From Anthropogastromicrobium sp963626545 (GTDB lineage Bacteria; Bacillota; Clostridia; Lachnospirales; Lachnospiraceae): a stretch of 64,000 nt of DNA. Shown here in pieces: positions 35,847-44,592 of the stretch (positions are counted from its first letter, which is position 1; every line of letters starts with the position of its first letter). The stretch is from NCBI GenBank assembly GCA_963626545.1, contig CAVFYJ010000002.1, positions 28,713 through 92,712 of the forward strand. The letters are read 5' to 3'. The position numbers and the translations under genes were made by a program. Under the pieces are notes generated by a model. That model had not been told where the DNA came from. It did no database searches and worked only from the letters and a program-made list of their open reading frames with translations.

Positions 35847-37364
35847 ATGAGAACAAGAATGGTATTGGCTGTGCTGGCGGCAAGTACATTAGCAGCAGGA
35901 AATATGAGTGCTTTTGGCAGCATTCTGAAGAGTGAAAGTGCACCGGCAACAAGTGAAGCTGAAACGGAAGGTGCTTCTGATGCAGAGGAGCAGGCTCCGG
36001 CAGTAAGCATTGAGACAAGCGAGTACTATTTTGGAAAAATTGATGTTCCGTATGCAGATTTCTATTATGGCGAGATCAATAAGGTACAGCCAGAGGCACT
36101 TGAGGATGCAGCAGCCGGACAGTATGATGTTGAGGATAAGGTGACAGCAGCTGGTCTTCGTGAAGAAGGAATTTATGATTCTGTTACATCTGCAACAAGC
36201 CAGAAGTCTCAGCGCTTTGAGAAGAGCTATTTTGAGCAGAATGGCGATGGAACTGATATTTTAGGACCGTCTGGCGTAAATGTGGCTATTCCGAAGACTC
36301 TGTATGATGATGTAAAGGCAGCAATCGAAGCTGGTACGGAGTGCAGCAATCCACTTGTTAATTTTGTATCCGCTCTTGAAGAAGTTTCCGAAGAGGTTCC
36401 AGCTGAATATAAGGTAATTAATTCGGATGGTACCTTAAGCCAGACAATTGGAACGACTACAGAGGCAGAAAATGTAGAAGTTTCCTTTGCAACCGTTTCC
36501 ACATGGGGCAATTATCAGATTGACTTTGAAGGCCTTGAGATTGAATCTGCTGATATTCAGGGTGCACTTCTTGAAACATCCGATGGAGAAGTTTATGGCC
36601 TTGAGCATCTGGATAATCTGTGGCTGCGCGCAAATGAGATTGCATTTGCGGCAGAGGAGATGACTGAGCCACACGGAAATACACCATCTTGGCAGCGTTT
36701 TGCAGATATTCAGGGAAAGACCATCACAAAGGTAACTTATATGCTGGCAGATCAGGATGATATTTCGATTGAGACGGATCTGTACTGCAAGGAATTGCTT
36801 GGTGAGGAATACTCAATTACATTGGATGAAAGCGTTACTTATCAGAAGGATGGCACTGCCGTTAATATTACATATACCATTCCAGAAGACAGCAGCTACA
36901 GTGTAGAATCAGTTGCAGCAGGACGTACTGCTGTGGAGGACGGACTTTACAGTGTAGATGGAAATGTTCTTACTCTGAGTGGTGAGTTAAAGCCGGGCAG
37001 CTACACCGTTACCTTCTCCGATGATAAGTATGCAAGCAAGAAGGCAAGTACATTGGTTGAGTCTGGTCTGGAGGACGGCAGTGTTTCGATTGAAAATAAT
37101 GCCGTTGTAATCGCAGACAACGAGCAGGGACTGACTGGTGCAGATTATGTTGCACAGGTAACAAGTGTTACGGTAAACGGTGAGCCGGTAAGTGGAAAAG
37201 GAATTGCTTCTATTGTATTTAATGAGGATGGAAGTGTAAATCTGGATGCTGAAATCGAGAGCCAGGACGGAAATGTCAAGGTGTTTGATGGAAGTGATTC
37301 TTATGAGATTGAGCTGGAAGCAACTGGTTATCCTTCTGTAAAGGGAACCGTAAACGCACAGTAA
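35847..37364 (+). CDS. Exported Tp47-like protein
   Basis: A 505-residue exported protein with a short signal peptide (ends near SAFGS) but no lipobox Cys, then a Glu/Ala-rich linker. The N-terminal region YADFYYGEI followed by GIYDSVTSAT closely resembles the start of the treponemal 47-kDa antigen Tp47 (recalled, not aligned by program), and the C-terminus has similar beta domains ending in GTVNAQ. Tp47 is called a penicillin-binding carboxypeptidase, but its true role is debated. Here it sits in a flavin/electron-transfer gene group, suggesting a surface role tied to that system. Its promoter is overlapped by an operator-like palindrome. Confidence 0.65.
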   Translation: MRTRMVLAVLAASTLAAGNMSAFGSILKSESAPATSEAETEGASDAEEQAPAVSIETSEYYFGKIDVPYADFYYGEINKVQPEALEDAAAGQYDVEDKVTAAGLREEGIYDSVTSATSQKSQRFEKSYFEQNGDGTDILGPSGVNVAIPKTLYDDVKAAIEAGTECSNPLVNFVSALEEVSEEVPAEYKVINSDGTLSQTIGTTTEAENVEVSFATVSTWGNYQIDFEGLEIESADIQGALLETSDGEVYGLEHLDNLWLRANEIAFAAEEMTEPHGNTPSWQRFADIQGKTITKVTYMLADQDDISIETDLYCKELLGEEYSITLDESVTYQKDGTAVNITYTIPEDSSYSVESVAAGRTAVEDGLYSVDGNVLTLSGELKPGSYTVTFSDDKYASKKASTLVESGLEDGSVSIENNAVVIADNEQGLTGADYVAQVTSVTVNGEPVSGKGIASIVFNEDGSVNLDAEIESQDGNVKVFDGSDSYEIELEATGYPSVKGTVNAQ

Positions 37365-37406
37365 AATTATTGTGAGCGGTAACAAATGAATCGTGAATAG
37401 TAAACG

Positions 37407-37446
37407 AAAAGGCTGGCTGCCATATTGACTCGTAGCCGGCCTTTTT
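37407..37446 (+). terminator. Terminator after Tp47-like gene
   Basis: AAAAGGCTGGCT pairs with AGCCGGCCTTTT (one G-U), followed by T residues. Read-through could still feed apbE. Confidence 0.8.
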
Positions 37447-37509
37447 GTACAATGTAGATCGGTGATCAATGAGAGGAACTGGTGACCAATAAGAGAAGGG
37501 AAATTTTAC

Positions 37510-38610
37510 ATGAATCGAAAGAAAATTGTAGAAATAACAGTGAAAACAACGATAAATGGAATACAAAAGATTGTAATCGGTGTGGCGGGCGTCAGCCTTT
37601 TTGGTGTGATGTTCGCTACAGCCTGTTCAGGTACTTGGGCAGCGGCGCTGGATGATAGTGAGAGCATAACCGATACCGCGATGGGAACCGATTGCAGCGT
37701 GCGTGTGTTTGGTGCAAAAGGGGCTGCGAAGGACATTATGGACATGTTGTCCGATATTGAAAGTAATTATCTGTCCTGGCGCATTGAGGGAAGCGACATT
37801 GCCAAGATCAATGAAAATGCGTCAGAAGACGAGTTGGTTACGCCATCGGAATGGACATACGATTATCTGGAAAAGGTGCTTGGTCTTGCAAAAGAAAGTG
37901 ATGGTGCATTTGACCCAACATTAGGCCGCCTGTCTCAGCTTTGGAATCTGGGGACGGACAACCCATATATTCCGAAAAAATCCGAGGTGACAGAGCTTCT
38001 TTCGGAGACTGGTTGGGAGAAAATCACGCTGGATGATGGCGATGTATATTTAAAGGATGGCGTGCAAATTGATCTGGGTGCTGTGGGAAAAGGAATCGGA
38101 TGCGATGAAGCACTCAAACTGTTAGAGGAGACAGAGGCTGATGCAGCAGTCGTAGCGGTCGGAGGCAGTATTTTAACTTATGGAGACAAGCCGGATGGAA
38201 AGCCATGGAAGGTCGGCATTGCCAATCCGCGCACCGAGGACGGCGAGGCATATCTGGGCGCACTCACAATCGAGGGAACACGCAGCATTTCCACATCAGG
38301 CGATTATGAGAAATATGTCATTCAGGATGGTGTGCGCTATCACCACATTTTAGATCCTAAGACGGGTTATCCGGCAGAGAGTGGGTTAATTTCCGTCACA
38401 ATTGTCTGCGAGGACGGATGGCTCAGCGATGGTCTTTCTACGGCATGCTTTGTGCTTGGCTATGAGGACAGTTTATCGCTGTTAGAGGCGTATCAGGCAG
38501 AGGCGGTGTTTGTCACCGAGGATAAAAAAGTGCTTGTGACAGATGGCTTGAAGGATTTGTTTACACTGACCGATTCCTCATATGAGCAGGTGGAAGAGGA
38601 AGAAGAATGA
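37510..38610 (+). CDS. apbE: FAD:protein FMN transferase
   Basis: A 366-residue lipoprotein with signal peptide and lipobox FATAC (Cys near 39). ApbE motifs are TAMGTDCSV, LSWRIEGSDIAKIN, DLGAVGKGIGCDEA, VVAVGGSIL, RSISTSGDYEKY and HHILDPKTGYP. The enzyme moves FMN from FAD onto a Thr/Ser of target proteins outside the membrane; the FMN-binding protein at 34191-35423 carries a matching target motif. Its stop overlaps the next start by four bases. Confidence 0.93.
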   Translation: MNRKKIVEITVKTTINGIQKIVIGVAGVSLFGVMFATACSGTWAAALDDSESITDTAMGTDCSVRVFGAKGAAKDIMDMLSDIESNYLSWRIEGSDIAKINENASEDELVTPSEWTYDYLEKVLGLAKESDGAFDPTLGRLSQLWNLGTDNPYIPKKSEVTELLSETGWEKITLDDGDVYLKDGVQIDLGAVGKGIGCDEALKLLEETEADAAVVAVGGSILTYGDKPDGKPWKVGIANPRTEDGEAYLGALTIEGTRSISTSGDYEKYVIQDGVRYHHILDPKTGYPAESGLISVTIVCEDGWLSDGLSTACFVLGYEDSLSLLEAYQAEAVFVTEDKKVLVTDGLKDLFTLTDSSYEQVEEEEE

Positions 38611-38990
38611 GAGAAAAGAAACGTGCAATTATCGTTGCCTTGGTACTAGGTCTTATTTTTCTGGCATCTGTGATCTGGACGGCGCATCAGTTTTTGGCAA
38701 AGCCTGAATCGGTGAGTGCTGCAATTTACCAAAACGGCACATTGATTAAAACAATCTCCACCGATCACGAGGAGACCTTTCGAATTGAGGAAGGCGAAAA
38801 CTGGAATGAGATTACCGTGGACAAAGATGGAATCCATGTGAGCGGAGCGAGCTGCCCGGATAAGATCTGTATGCATACGGTGTGGAAAGGAACGGGTTCC
38901 CTTCCAATTGTGTGTCTGCCAAACCATCTTGTGATTACGGCGGCACCAGACGAGGATGCGGATGATGGTTTTGATGTGTTGACATACTAG
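38607..38990 (+). CDS. NusG domain II-containing membrane protein
   Basis: A 127-residue protein with one N-terminal membrane helix (about 7-29) and an extracellular NusG-II-like beta domain with SCPDKICMHTV and VCLPNHLVI. Such proteins regularly accompany ApbE and Gx transporters in Firmicutes. The two cysteines in SCPDKIC and one in VCLP could bind metal or form a disulfide. It is coupled to apbE by an ATGA overlap. Confidence 0.85.
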   Translation: MREKKRAIIVALVLGLIFLASVIWTAHQFLAKPESVSAAIYQNGTLIKTISTDHEETFRIEEGENWNEITVDKDGIHVSGASCPDKICMHTVWKGTGSLPIVCLPNHLVITAAPDEDADDGFDVLTY

Positions 38991-38994
38991 GAAT

Positions 38995-39561
38995 ATGGGG
39001 GCAATAAAGAAGAAAGAAAAAATGGAAACAAAGAAAACAAATCAAACAAATAAAATAGATATCAAAAAGATGGCAGCGCTCGCAATGTTTTCTGTCATTG
39101 CGCTTACTATCTTTACGGTAGAGTCCATGATCGGCCCGATTGTTCCAATTCCAGGAATTAAGTTGGGACTGGCTAATATTGTCACACTTCTTGTACTAGT
39201 TTTATATGGTCCGAAGGAAGCCTTGTTTGTGCTGATCGTGCGAATTCTGTTAGGAAGCATGTTTGGCGGGCAGATGATTTCCTTCTTTTACAGTTTGTCT
39301 GGCGGCGTTTTGTGTTGGCTTGTTATGAGTCTGATCAATGTGCTGTTAAAGAATAAATTTCTGGTGCTGACAAGTATGTGTGGTGCCGCCGCTCATAATA
39401 TCGGACAAATCTTGGCGGCGATTGTGATTACGCAGTCTATCAGCGTGGTCGCCTATCTGCCCGTTTTGATGGTCAGTGCAATGATCACAGGCTGTTTTAC
39501 TGGACTTGCCGCACAGGTGAGTGCAAAGCGCCTACAAAAGATTTTAAGAATCTATTTTTAA
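38995..39561 (+). CDS. Gx transporter family / heptaprenyl diphosphate synthase component I-like
   Basis: A 188-residue membrane protein with about five hydrophobic segments; motifs VPIPGIKLGLANIVTL and MFGGQMISFFYSLSGG are typical of the Gx/HepS-component-I family, which has an ECF-S-like fold. The true substrate is uncertain; context with ApbE and NusG-II points to flavin, quinone or electron-transfer function. The start could be 38995 or the ATG at 39022, as neither has a strong ribosome site. Confidence 0.8.
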   Translation: MGAIKKKEKMETKKTNQTNKIDIKKMAALAMFSVIALTIFTVESMIGPIVPIPGIKLGLANIVTLLVLVLYGPKEALFVLIVRILLGSMFGGQMISFFYSLSGGVLCWLVMSLINVLLKNKFLVLTSMCGAAAHNIGQILAAIVITQSISVVAYLPVLMVSAMITGCFTGLAAQVSAKRLQKILRIYF

Positions 39562-39573
39562 CATTAGCAGGCA

Positions 39574-39590
39574 AGAAGTCTCCTACTTCT
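39574..39590 (+). repeat. IS left-end hairpin
   Basis: AGAAGT and ACTTCT flank CTCCT, a subterminal stem-loop of the type that TnpA binds as single strand. Confidence 0.6.
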
Positions 39591-39622
39591 AAAGTGGCGG
39601 GATGAATTGCCTCTTTTTTTTA

Positions 39623-39651
39623 TTGACATTCTGCTTGCTTTATGGTAAAAT
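39623..39651 (+). promoter_or_regulatory. tnpA promoter
   Basis: TTGACA, a 17-base spacer and TAAAAT, 28 bases before the tnpA reading frame. Confidence 0.7.
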
Positions 39652-39679
39652 CAAATCAGTCGATAGCATATAAAAGTAG

Positions 39680-40132
39680 GTGATTACAATAGAATTAGAT
39701 AGAAATATGCATTCAGTATTTTTACTCAATTATCATCTTATATTAGTAACAAAATACCGCAGAAAGGTCTTTGACGATGCGATTTCTGCACGAGCAAAAG
39801 AGATTTTTGAGTATATTGGTGAAAATTATCACATTACAGTGGTTGAGTGGAACCATGATGTGGATCACGTTCATATTCTGTTTCGTGCTCATCCGAATAC
39901 ACAGATCAGCCGCTTCTTAAATGCTTATAAGAGTGCAAGCAGTCGATTGCTGAAAAAAGAATTTCCACAGATACGGGAGAAATTATGGAAAGAAACCTTC
40001 TGGAGTCAGAGCTTTTGTCTGCTGACAACAGGAGGAGCCCCTGTCGAAGTGATTCGGCAGTATATAGAAAGTCAGGGAATGAATGAGAAGAAAGGAAGAA
40101 AGAGAAAAAAAGAATTCACAGATGGGGAATAA
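39680..40132 (+). CDS. tnpA: IS200/IS605 Y1 transposase
   Basis: A 150-residue HUH transposase with HVH (His63, His65) and catalytic tyrosine Tyr128 in IRQYIESQG; SVFLLNYHLILVTKYRRKV is the family signature. It is full length and looks intact. The start is uncertain: the GTG at 39680 has an overlapping ribosome site, and the next ATG (39707) would cut into the conserved start. It excises and inserts single-stranded DNA. Confidence 0.9.
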   Translation: MITIELDRNMHSVFLLNYHLILVTKYRRKVFDDAISARAKEIFEYIGENYHITVVEWNHDVDHVHILFRAHPNTQISRFLNAYKSASSRLLKKEFPQIREKLWKETFWSQSFCLLTTGGAPVEVIRQYIESQGMNEKKGRKRKKEFTDGE

Positions 40133-41234
40133 AGCTTACCGTTTTCGAATCGAACCAAATGCAGAGCAAAAGATCTTGTTTGCGAAAACGTTTGGATGTG
40201 TGCGATTTATTTATAATCGTATGCTGGCGGATAAAATAGAACATTATAAGAATACAAAGAGTATGTTGAATACGACACCGGCGCAATATAAGGATGAGTT
40301 TGAGTGGCTAAAGGAAGTCGATAGTCTGGCACTGGCGAATGCGCAGCAAAACCTACAGAGAGCATATGGAAACTTTTTTCGAAGTCCAGAGGTGGGATTT
40401 CCAAAGTTTAAGTCGAAGAAGGAACATCGAGACAGCTACACAACAAACAACCAAAAAGGAACGGTGTCGTTGTGTGGAGGATATCTGAGACTTCCAAAGG
40501 TAGGAAAAGTAAAGGTTCGACAGCATAGAGAAGTACCGGAAGAATATCGGTTAAAATCCGTAACAATCACAAAAACACCATCGGGAAAGTATTATGCAAG
40601 TATTCTGTACGAATACGATTTGTTGCAAAAACCAGAGAAAAAGGAAGCAGAATTTGTAATAGGACTGGACTATTCACTGGAGAGCTTCTATGTGGATAGC
40701 AATGGAAAAAGTGAAGGATATCCGAAGTATTACCGGATATGTCAGGAAAAAATGGCATGGGAGCAAAGAAAGCTGTCCCATATGGAAAAGGGGTCAAAAA
40801 ACAGAGAAAAGCAACGGATCAAGATTGCCCGACTGCATGAAAAAATATCAAATCAGAGAAAAGATTTTTTGCATAAGGAATCAAGACAGATAACCAATGA
40901 CTGGGATTGTGTATGTATAGAAGATCTTAATCTGAAGGAGATGGCAGGAAAGGAACATCATGGAAAATCCGTATCCGATACCGGTTGGGGAATGTTTACG
41001 GCATTTTTGAGCTACAAGCTGCAGGAAGTGGGAAAACGTCTCATTCATGTGGATCGTTATTATCCGAGTTCTCAGTTGTGCAGTGAGTGTGGGTATCAAA
41101 ACAAAGAGACAAAGGATGTGTCCGTAAGAAAGTGGATATGTCCAAAGTGTAAAGCGGAGCATGATCGGGATTGGAATGCAGCAAAAAATATACGAAAAGA
41201 AGGAATCCGTCTGATGAAGATGGAACTAGTATAA
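40122..41234 (+). CDS. tnpB: TnpB RNA-guided nuclease family protein
   Basis: A 370-residue TnpB (start at 40122, overlapping tnpA). RuvC residues are all present: Asp183 in VIGLDYSLE, Glu267 in CIEDLN and Asp350 in HDRDWNAAKNI. A zinc ribbon CSECG...CPKCK lies between the last two. TnpB proteins are ancestors of Cas12 and cut DNA using an RNA transcribed from the element's 3' end. The protein is of normal length with no disruption. Confidence 0.92.
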   Translation: MGNKAYRFRIEPNAEQKILFAKTFGCVRFIYNRMLADKIEHYKNTKSMLNTTPAQYKDEFEWLKEVDSLALANAQQNLQRAYGNFFRSPEVGFPKFKSKKEHRDSYTTNNQKGTVSLCGGYLRLPKVGKVKVRQHREVPEEYRLKSVTITKTPSGKYYASILYEYDLLQKPEKKEAEFVIGLDYSLESFYVDSNGKSEGYPKYYRICQEKMAWEQRKLSHMEKGSKNREKQRIKIARLHEKISNQRKDFLHKESRQITNDWDCVCIEDLNLKEMAGKEHHGKSVSDTGWGMFTAFLSYKLQEVGKRLIHVDRYYPSSQLCSECGYQNKETKDVSVRKWICPKCKAEHDRDWNAAKNIRKEGIRLMKMELV

Positions 41235-41359
41235 AGAAAAAGAACCGTGGGACACACGGGGTTAGCCTGTTGATACTGTCGGAATGATCCGGCTTGAGCA
41301 GGAAGCCCCCACCTCAGGCGAAGCATCTTTCAGTGAACGATGCTTCATCTGGTGGCGGG
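41235..41359 (+). ncRNA. Probable omega RNA 3' part and IS right end
   Basis: After the tnpB stop come structured segments: CCGTG/CACGG at 41245-41259, then the compound right-end hairpin at 41306-41359. In characterised elements the guide RNA overlaps the 3' end of tnpB and stops at the right end, with the guide being the flanking DNA. The same layout is present here; the boundaries are inferred. Confidence 0.5.
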
Positions 41360-41397
41360 AGCATGTCACCGAGCGAGTACTGGAGGAGGCGAAAAAC

Positions 41398-41487
41398 ATG
41401 AAGGCACTGCTATGTAAGCGCTTTTCATTTGCGGCGATCTATCAGAGCAATTCGGATGAATTTTTATGGTTCGTGTGGGATTGCTGA
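41398..41487 (+). pseudogene. Small reading frame or gene remnant beside IS
   Basis: A 29-codon frame with a GGAGGAGG ribosome site (ending FLWFVWDC). Other frames nearby also look protein-like (for example QEYFYDQAYEAAQNK before a stop at about 41585), so this may be a decayed gene downstream of the insertion. No family recognised. Confidence 0.3.
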
Positions 41488-41605
41488 TTGATCAGAAGAG
41501 GCAAGCGGGAAAATAAAACACAGATGACCGCTCAACTCTCAGGAATATTTTTACGATCAGGCGTATGAGGCTGCACAGAATAAATAAAAATAAATTGCTG
41601 GAATT

Positions 41606-41657
41606 GCTTTTCATTGCCCGCTGCGATATACTTTGTTGTATCGCAGCGGGTATTTTT
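41606..41657 (+). terminator. Terminator within repeat element, left copy
   Basis: CCCGCTGCGATA (41617-41628) pairs with TATCGCAGCGGG (41639-41650), followed by TATTTTT. Bases 41606-41634 match 54138-54166 at 25 of 29 positions, including loop bases not needed for termination. Confidence 0.75.
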
Positions 41658-41714
41658 AATTTTATTGTTTTATTATTTCTGTTTTATCAAAAACGAAAAA
41701 CGGAGGGAGAAAAA

Positions 41715-42620
41715 ATGGCAAAATATATTGAACGGTGTGTGGATAGTCTGATACGAAATGATCATTATTTTGTCCATTTCGGGCATAAAAATAGTGAGAT
41801 GCCGTTGTCACTTGTTCAGACCGGATGGCATCAGACAAAAGGGGGATACGGCTATGGTCCGATGATTCGAGATCATTGGCTGCTCCATTTTATTGCAAAG
41901 GGAAATGGAATGATTCGCGTCGAAAACATGGAATATGAAGCGAGTGGTTCTCAGATCTTTGCGATACGCCCGCACCAGATTACCTATTATCAGGCATCGG
42001 CAAGCGCACCGTGGGAATATTTTTATATCGGATTTGAGGGCGATTGGGCACCACAGGTCATGAAGGATATTGGATTTATCAATGACGATACGATTGTAAT
42101 CCAGATTCCCAATCCGGAGGAAGTATTTCAACTGCTAAAAAAAGTAAGGAGATATGTTAAAACCTATTTGGAGACGGGAGATGGTGTACTTGGAATGTGT
42201 GGATGCATTTATGGAATTTTTCAGCTTTTGAGTGAGGGAAGAAACGATAAGCAGATCATATCAGGACATGAAAATTCCGATTTGCTTCAGCATGAGTATA
42301 CCAGAACCTTGATTTCGATTATTGAAACATCCTATTCAGAAAAAATAAACATTCAGGAATTGGCAAATCGTCTTCATTTAAACCGTTCGTATATGTCGGA
42401 ATTATTTTCGCAGGATACTGGAATGTCGATTAAAAGCTATCTAACAGAGAAGCGCATGCAATGGGCAGCAATTATGCTTCAAGCACCGGAACGTTCCATT
42501 AAAAGCATTGCGGCAGCATGTGGATATGAAGATTCGCTGTATTTTTCACGTGCATTTAGCAAATATTTTGGCGTTTCTCCCCAACAGTATCGAAAACAAG
42601 TTTTAAAAGATATAAAATAA
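41715..42620 (+). CDS. AraC family regulator of the galactoside cluster
   Basis: A 301-residue regulator; the ATG at 41715 has GGAGGG upstream, so the long in-frame extension to 41565 is rejected. It has an N-terminal sugar-sensing cupin (about 20-150) and two C-terminal helix-turn-helix units (INIQELANRLHLNRSYMSELF, then a second with SIKSIAAACGYEDSLYFSRAF). This resembles MsmR/RafR-type activators. It lies directly before the solute-binding protein gene. Confidence 0.88.
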   Translation: MAKYIERCVDSLIRNDHYFVHFGHKNSEMPLSLVQTGWHQTKGGYGYGPMIRDHWLLHFIAKGNGMIRVENMEYEASGSQIFAIRPHQITYYQASASAPWEYFYIGFEGDWAPQVMKDIGFINDDTIVIQIPNPEEVFQLLKKVRRYVKTYLETGDGVLGMCGCIYGIFQLLSEGRNDKQIISGHENSDLLQHEYTRTLISIIETSYSEKINIQELANRLHLNRSYMSELFSQDTGMSIKSYLTEKRMQWAAIMLQAPERSIKSIAAACGYEDSLYFSRAFSKYFGVSPQQYRKQVLKDIK

Positions 42621-42666
42621 CACAAAACAACCCAACATTTATCCATATTTGTTGAACATTATTCTA

Positions 42667-42695
42667 TGGAAACCCTACGAAACTGCATATATAAT
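42667..42695 (+). promoter_or_regulatory. Possible promoter of transporter operon
   Basis: TGGAAA, a 17-base spacer and consensus TATAAT, 53 bases before the solute-binding protein. The imperfect -35 fits activator control. Confidence 0.5.
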
Positions 42696-42747
42696 AGAGT
42701 CATCAGAACAACGAAAACAAAATACAACAAGAAAAGGAGAAAATTGT

Positions 42748-44424
42748 ATGAAGTTAAGAAAAGCGTTAGGCATGGTTCCTGTAGTATCAATGGTTTTAGG
42801 AATGGCTGTACCGGCAATGGCAGAGCAGAATACGACAGCAGATGCATTTGGTTGGACCGTTCCAGAAGACACATTAAAGATCAGTGTATTTCTTGCAAAT
42901 GATAATTTCAGTGTCGGCGAAGAAGCTGAGCAGGGAATTAAAAATATGCAGGCATACTTGCTGGAGAACTTCAACATTGATTATGAAGTTCGCACAACAG
43001 ATGGAAGCGCAGAGGAAGAGTTAAACCTGATGCTTGCCTCTGGTGATTATCCAGATGTGATTATTGGTGCTTCCACCACAATGCGCCAGCGCTTTGTTGA
43101 TCAGGGCCGTGTAGCAGAGTTGACCGATTACTTGAATGAAGAGACCTGCCCAGATCTGGTAAATCGTCTTGGTGATCTGATTGGTTTGTATGCAAATGAG
43201 GACGGCGCATATTATTATCTGCCAACAACATATAGCAATCTGATGGATCTTCCAGATTATTCCGCTCATCTTCGTCTGGACGAGATGGAAGCAGCTGGAA
43301 TTGATTACAGCACAATCAAGACACCAGAAGATTTCTACAATGCAGCAATGAAGCTTTATGAGGCAAATCCAACAGCTGAGGATGGCGAAAAGCGATATTC
43401 GCTTGGCTTATATAGTCAGGGAATGCCAGAGTACTTAAGTGGATACTGGGGACTTGAGCGTGGTTGGCAGATCAATGATGACAATACATTGACCTACTGG
43501 ATCGAGACTGAGGCCGGAAAGAAGATGGCAAAATATTTCAATGACTGGTGGCGCACTGGTACAATGGATCCAGATTCTTTCACCGATGAGTGGAACGATC
43601 TGAAGACAAAGGTTTCTCAGAAGCGTGAAGTTGCCTTAATCGGTGGCTGGTGGATCGGATTAAACGGTGGTTCTGAGGTATGGAAGTCAACCGATGAGGA
43701 TTGGACCTCGGATGAAACCTATGTCTGCATCGGTTTTAAGGATGAGGATGCAGCGCAGGCAGCAGCAACCGTTAAGAACAATGCCGGAGATAAATGGACT
43801 TTTGTTACTGACAAGTGCGAAAATGTGGAAGGCGTTATGCAGTGGTTGAACTTCGTAGCAACCGATCTTGGAACTGTTTTGACAAACTGGGGTCTGCCAA
43901 ATGAAGTAGAATCCTACAAGAATCCGGGAACTTACACAACAGAGTGGACACTTGCGGATGACGGTACATGGGAGATTAATCCAGATGCAAAGGAACAGCT
44001 GATTTCCGAGACATGGGATTACAATGAGGCTGGTATTTACGGTGGCGATTCTGGTGTATTTGCAGCAATGGCATATCAGGGACGTTTCGAGGACGGCGAG
44101 CATTGTCTGTGGCTGAACCAGATGTGGTATTCTGAGAATCCGTGGAAGAGCATTATGCTTGAGAATATGAAGGATACCATTGTGGATGGAACCTCTCTTT
44201 TGTTTGAGACACTTGTTATGAATGATGAAGTGACCATGGCAAAAACTGCAATCGCAGATGCATGGAAGCAGTATTATCCATTAGCTGTTATGTCTTCAAC
44301 TGATGAAGAATTTGAGCAGAATTGGGAAAATCTTCAGGCAGCTGTTCAGGCAGCAGGACTGGATGTTTATACCCAGTATCGTACCGAGAACTATCAGGCA
44401 AATCTTGAGCTGATGGCAAAATAA
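42748..44424 (+). CDS. ABC transporter sugar-binding protein
   Basis: A 558-residue extracellular solute-binding protein of the large LipO/YtcQ type (DYEVRTTDGSAEEELNLMLASGDYPDVIIG). The start at 42748 follows AAAAGGAG. The signal peptide ends in VPAMA-EQ and has no lipobox cysteine, which is odd for a Gram-positive binding protein. It pairs with the two permeases downstream and likely captures an oligosaccharide, perhaps an alpha-galactoside given the GH36 genes. Confidence 0.88.
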   Translation: MKLRKALGMVPVVSMVLGMAVPAMAEQNTTADAFGWTVPEDTLKISVFLANDNFSVGEEAEQGIKNMQAYLLENFNIDYEVRTTDGSAEEELNLMLASGDYPDVIIGASTTMRQRFVDQGRVAELTDYLNEETCPDLVNRLGDLIGLYANEDGAYYYLPTTYSNLMDLPDYSAHLRLDEMEAAGIDYSTIKTPEDFYNAAMKLYEANPTAEDGEKRYSLGLYSQGMPEYLSGYWGLERGWQINDDNTLTYWIETEAGKKMAKYFNDWWRTGTMDPDSFTDEWNDLKTKVSQKREVALIGGWWIGLNGGSEVWKSTDEDWTSDETYVCIGFKDEDAAQAAATVKNNAGDKWTFVTDKCENVEGVMQWLNFVATDLGTVLTNWGLPNEVESYKNPGTYTTEWTLADDGTWEINPDAKEQLISETWDYNEAGIYGGDSGVFAAMAYQGRFEDGEHCLWLNQMWYSENPWKSIMLENMKDTIVDGTSLLFETLVMNDEVTMAKTAIADAWKQYYPLAVMSSTDEEFEQNWENLQAAVQAAGLDVYTQYRTENYQANLELMAK

Positions 44425-44520
44425 ATCTTTTAATGAATCTTTTAATAAAAGAAGCACAGAAGTACAACAAAAGTATAAAAATACAAATCGTATAGAGAGA
44501 AAAAGTTTGTAAGAAAAAAT

Positions 44521-44563
44521 GAACAGGGCCGCCGCATTTAGATATAGAAGCGGCGGCTCTGCT
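44521..44563 (+). promoter_or_regulatory. GC-rich intercistronic hairpin
   Basis: GCCGCCGC and GCGGCGGC flank a 14-base loop, with imperfect extension outward and a short T run after. It sits between binding-protein and permease genes, where such hairpins commonly keep binding-protein mRNA in excess. Confidence 0.65.
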
Positions 44564-44592
44564 CGTTTTAAAGAAAGGAAGATGAAACAAAT

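Larger units (their letters stand above)
39562..41375 (+). mobile_element. IS200/IS605-type insertion sequence with tnpA and tnpB
   Basis: The element has tnpA then tnpB on the same strand with an 11-base overlap. Left-end hairpin AGAAGT-CTCCT-ACTTCT is at 39574-39590. The right-end hairpin at 41306-41359 pairs CCACCTCAG/CTGGTGG and GAAGCATC/GATGCTTC. As usual for this group there are no inverted-repeat ends or target duplication. Exact ends are approximate. It is inserted just after the Gx transporter gene. Confidence 0.85.

Noticed and set aside
41284..41487. 67-codon frame starting inside the IS right end
   Set aside because: Its first half lies in the right-end hairpin; only the part from 41398 has a ribosome site.
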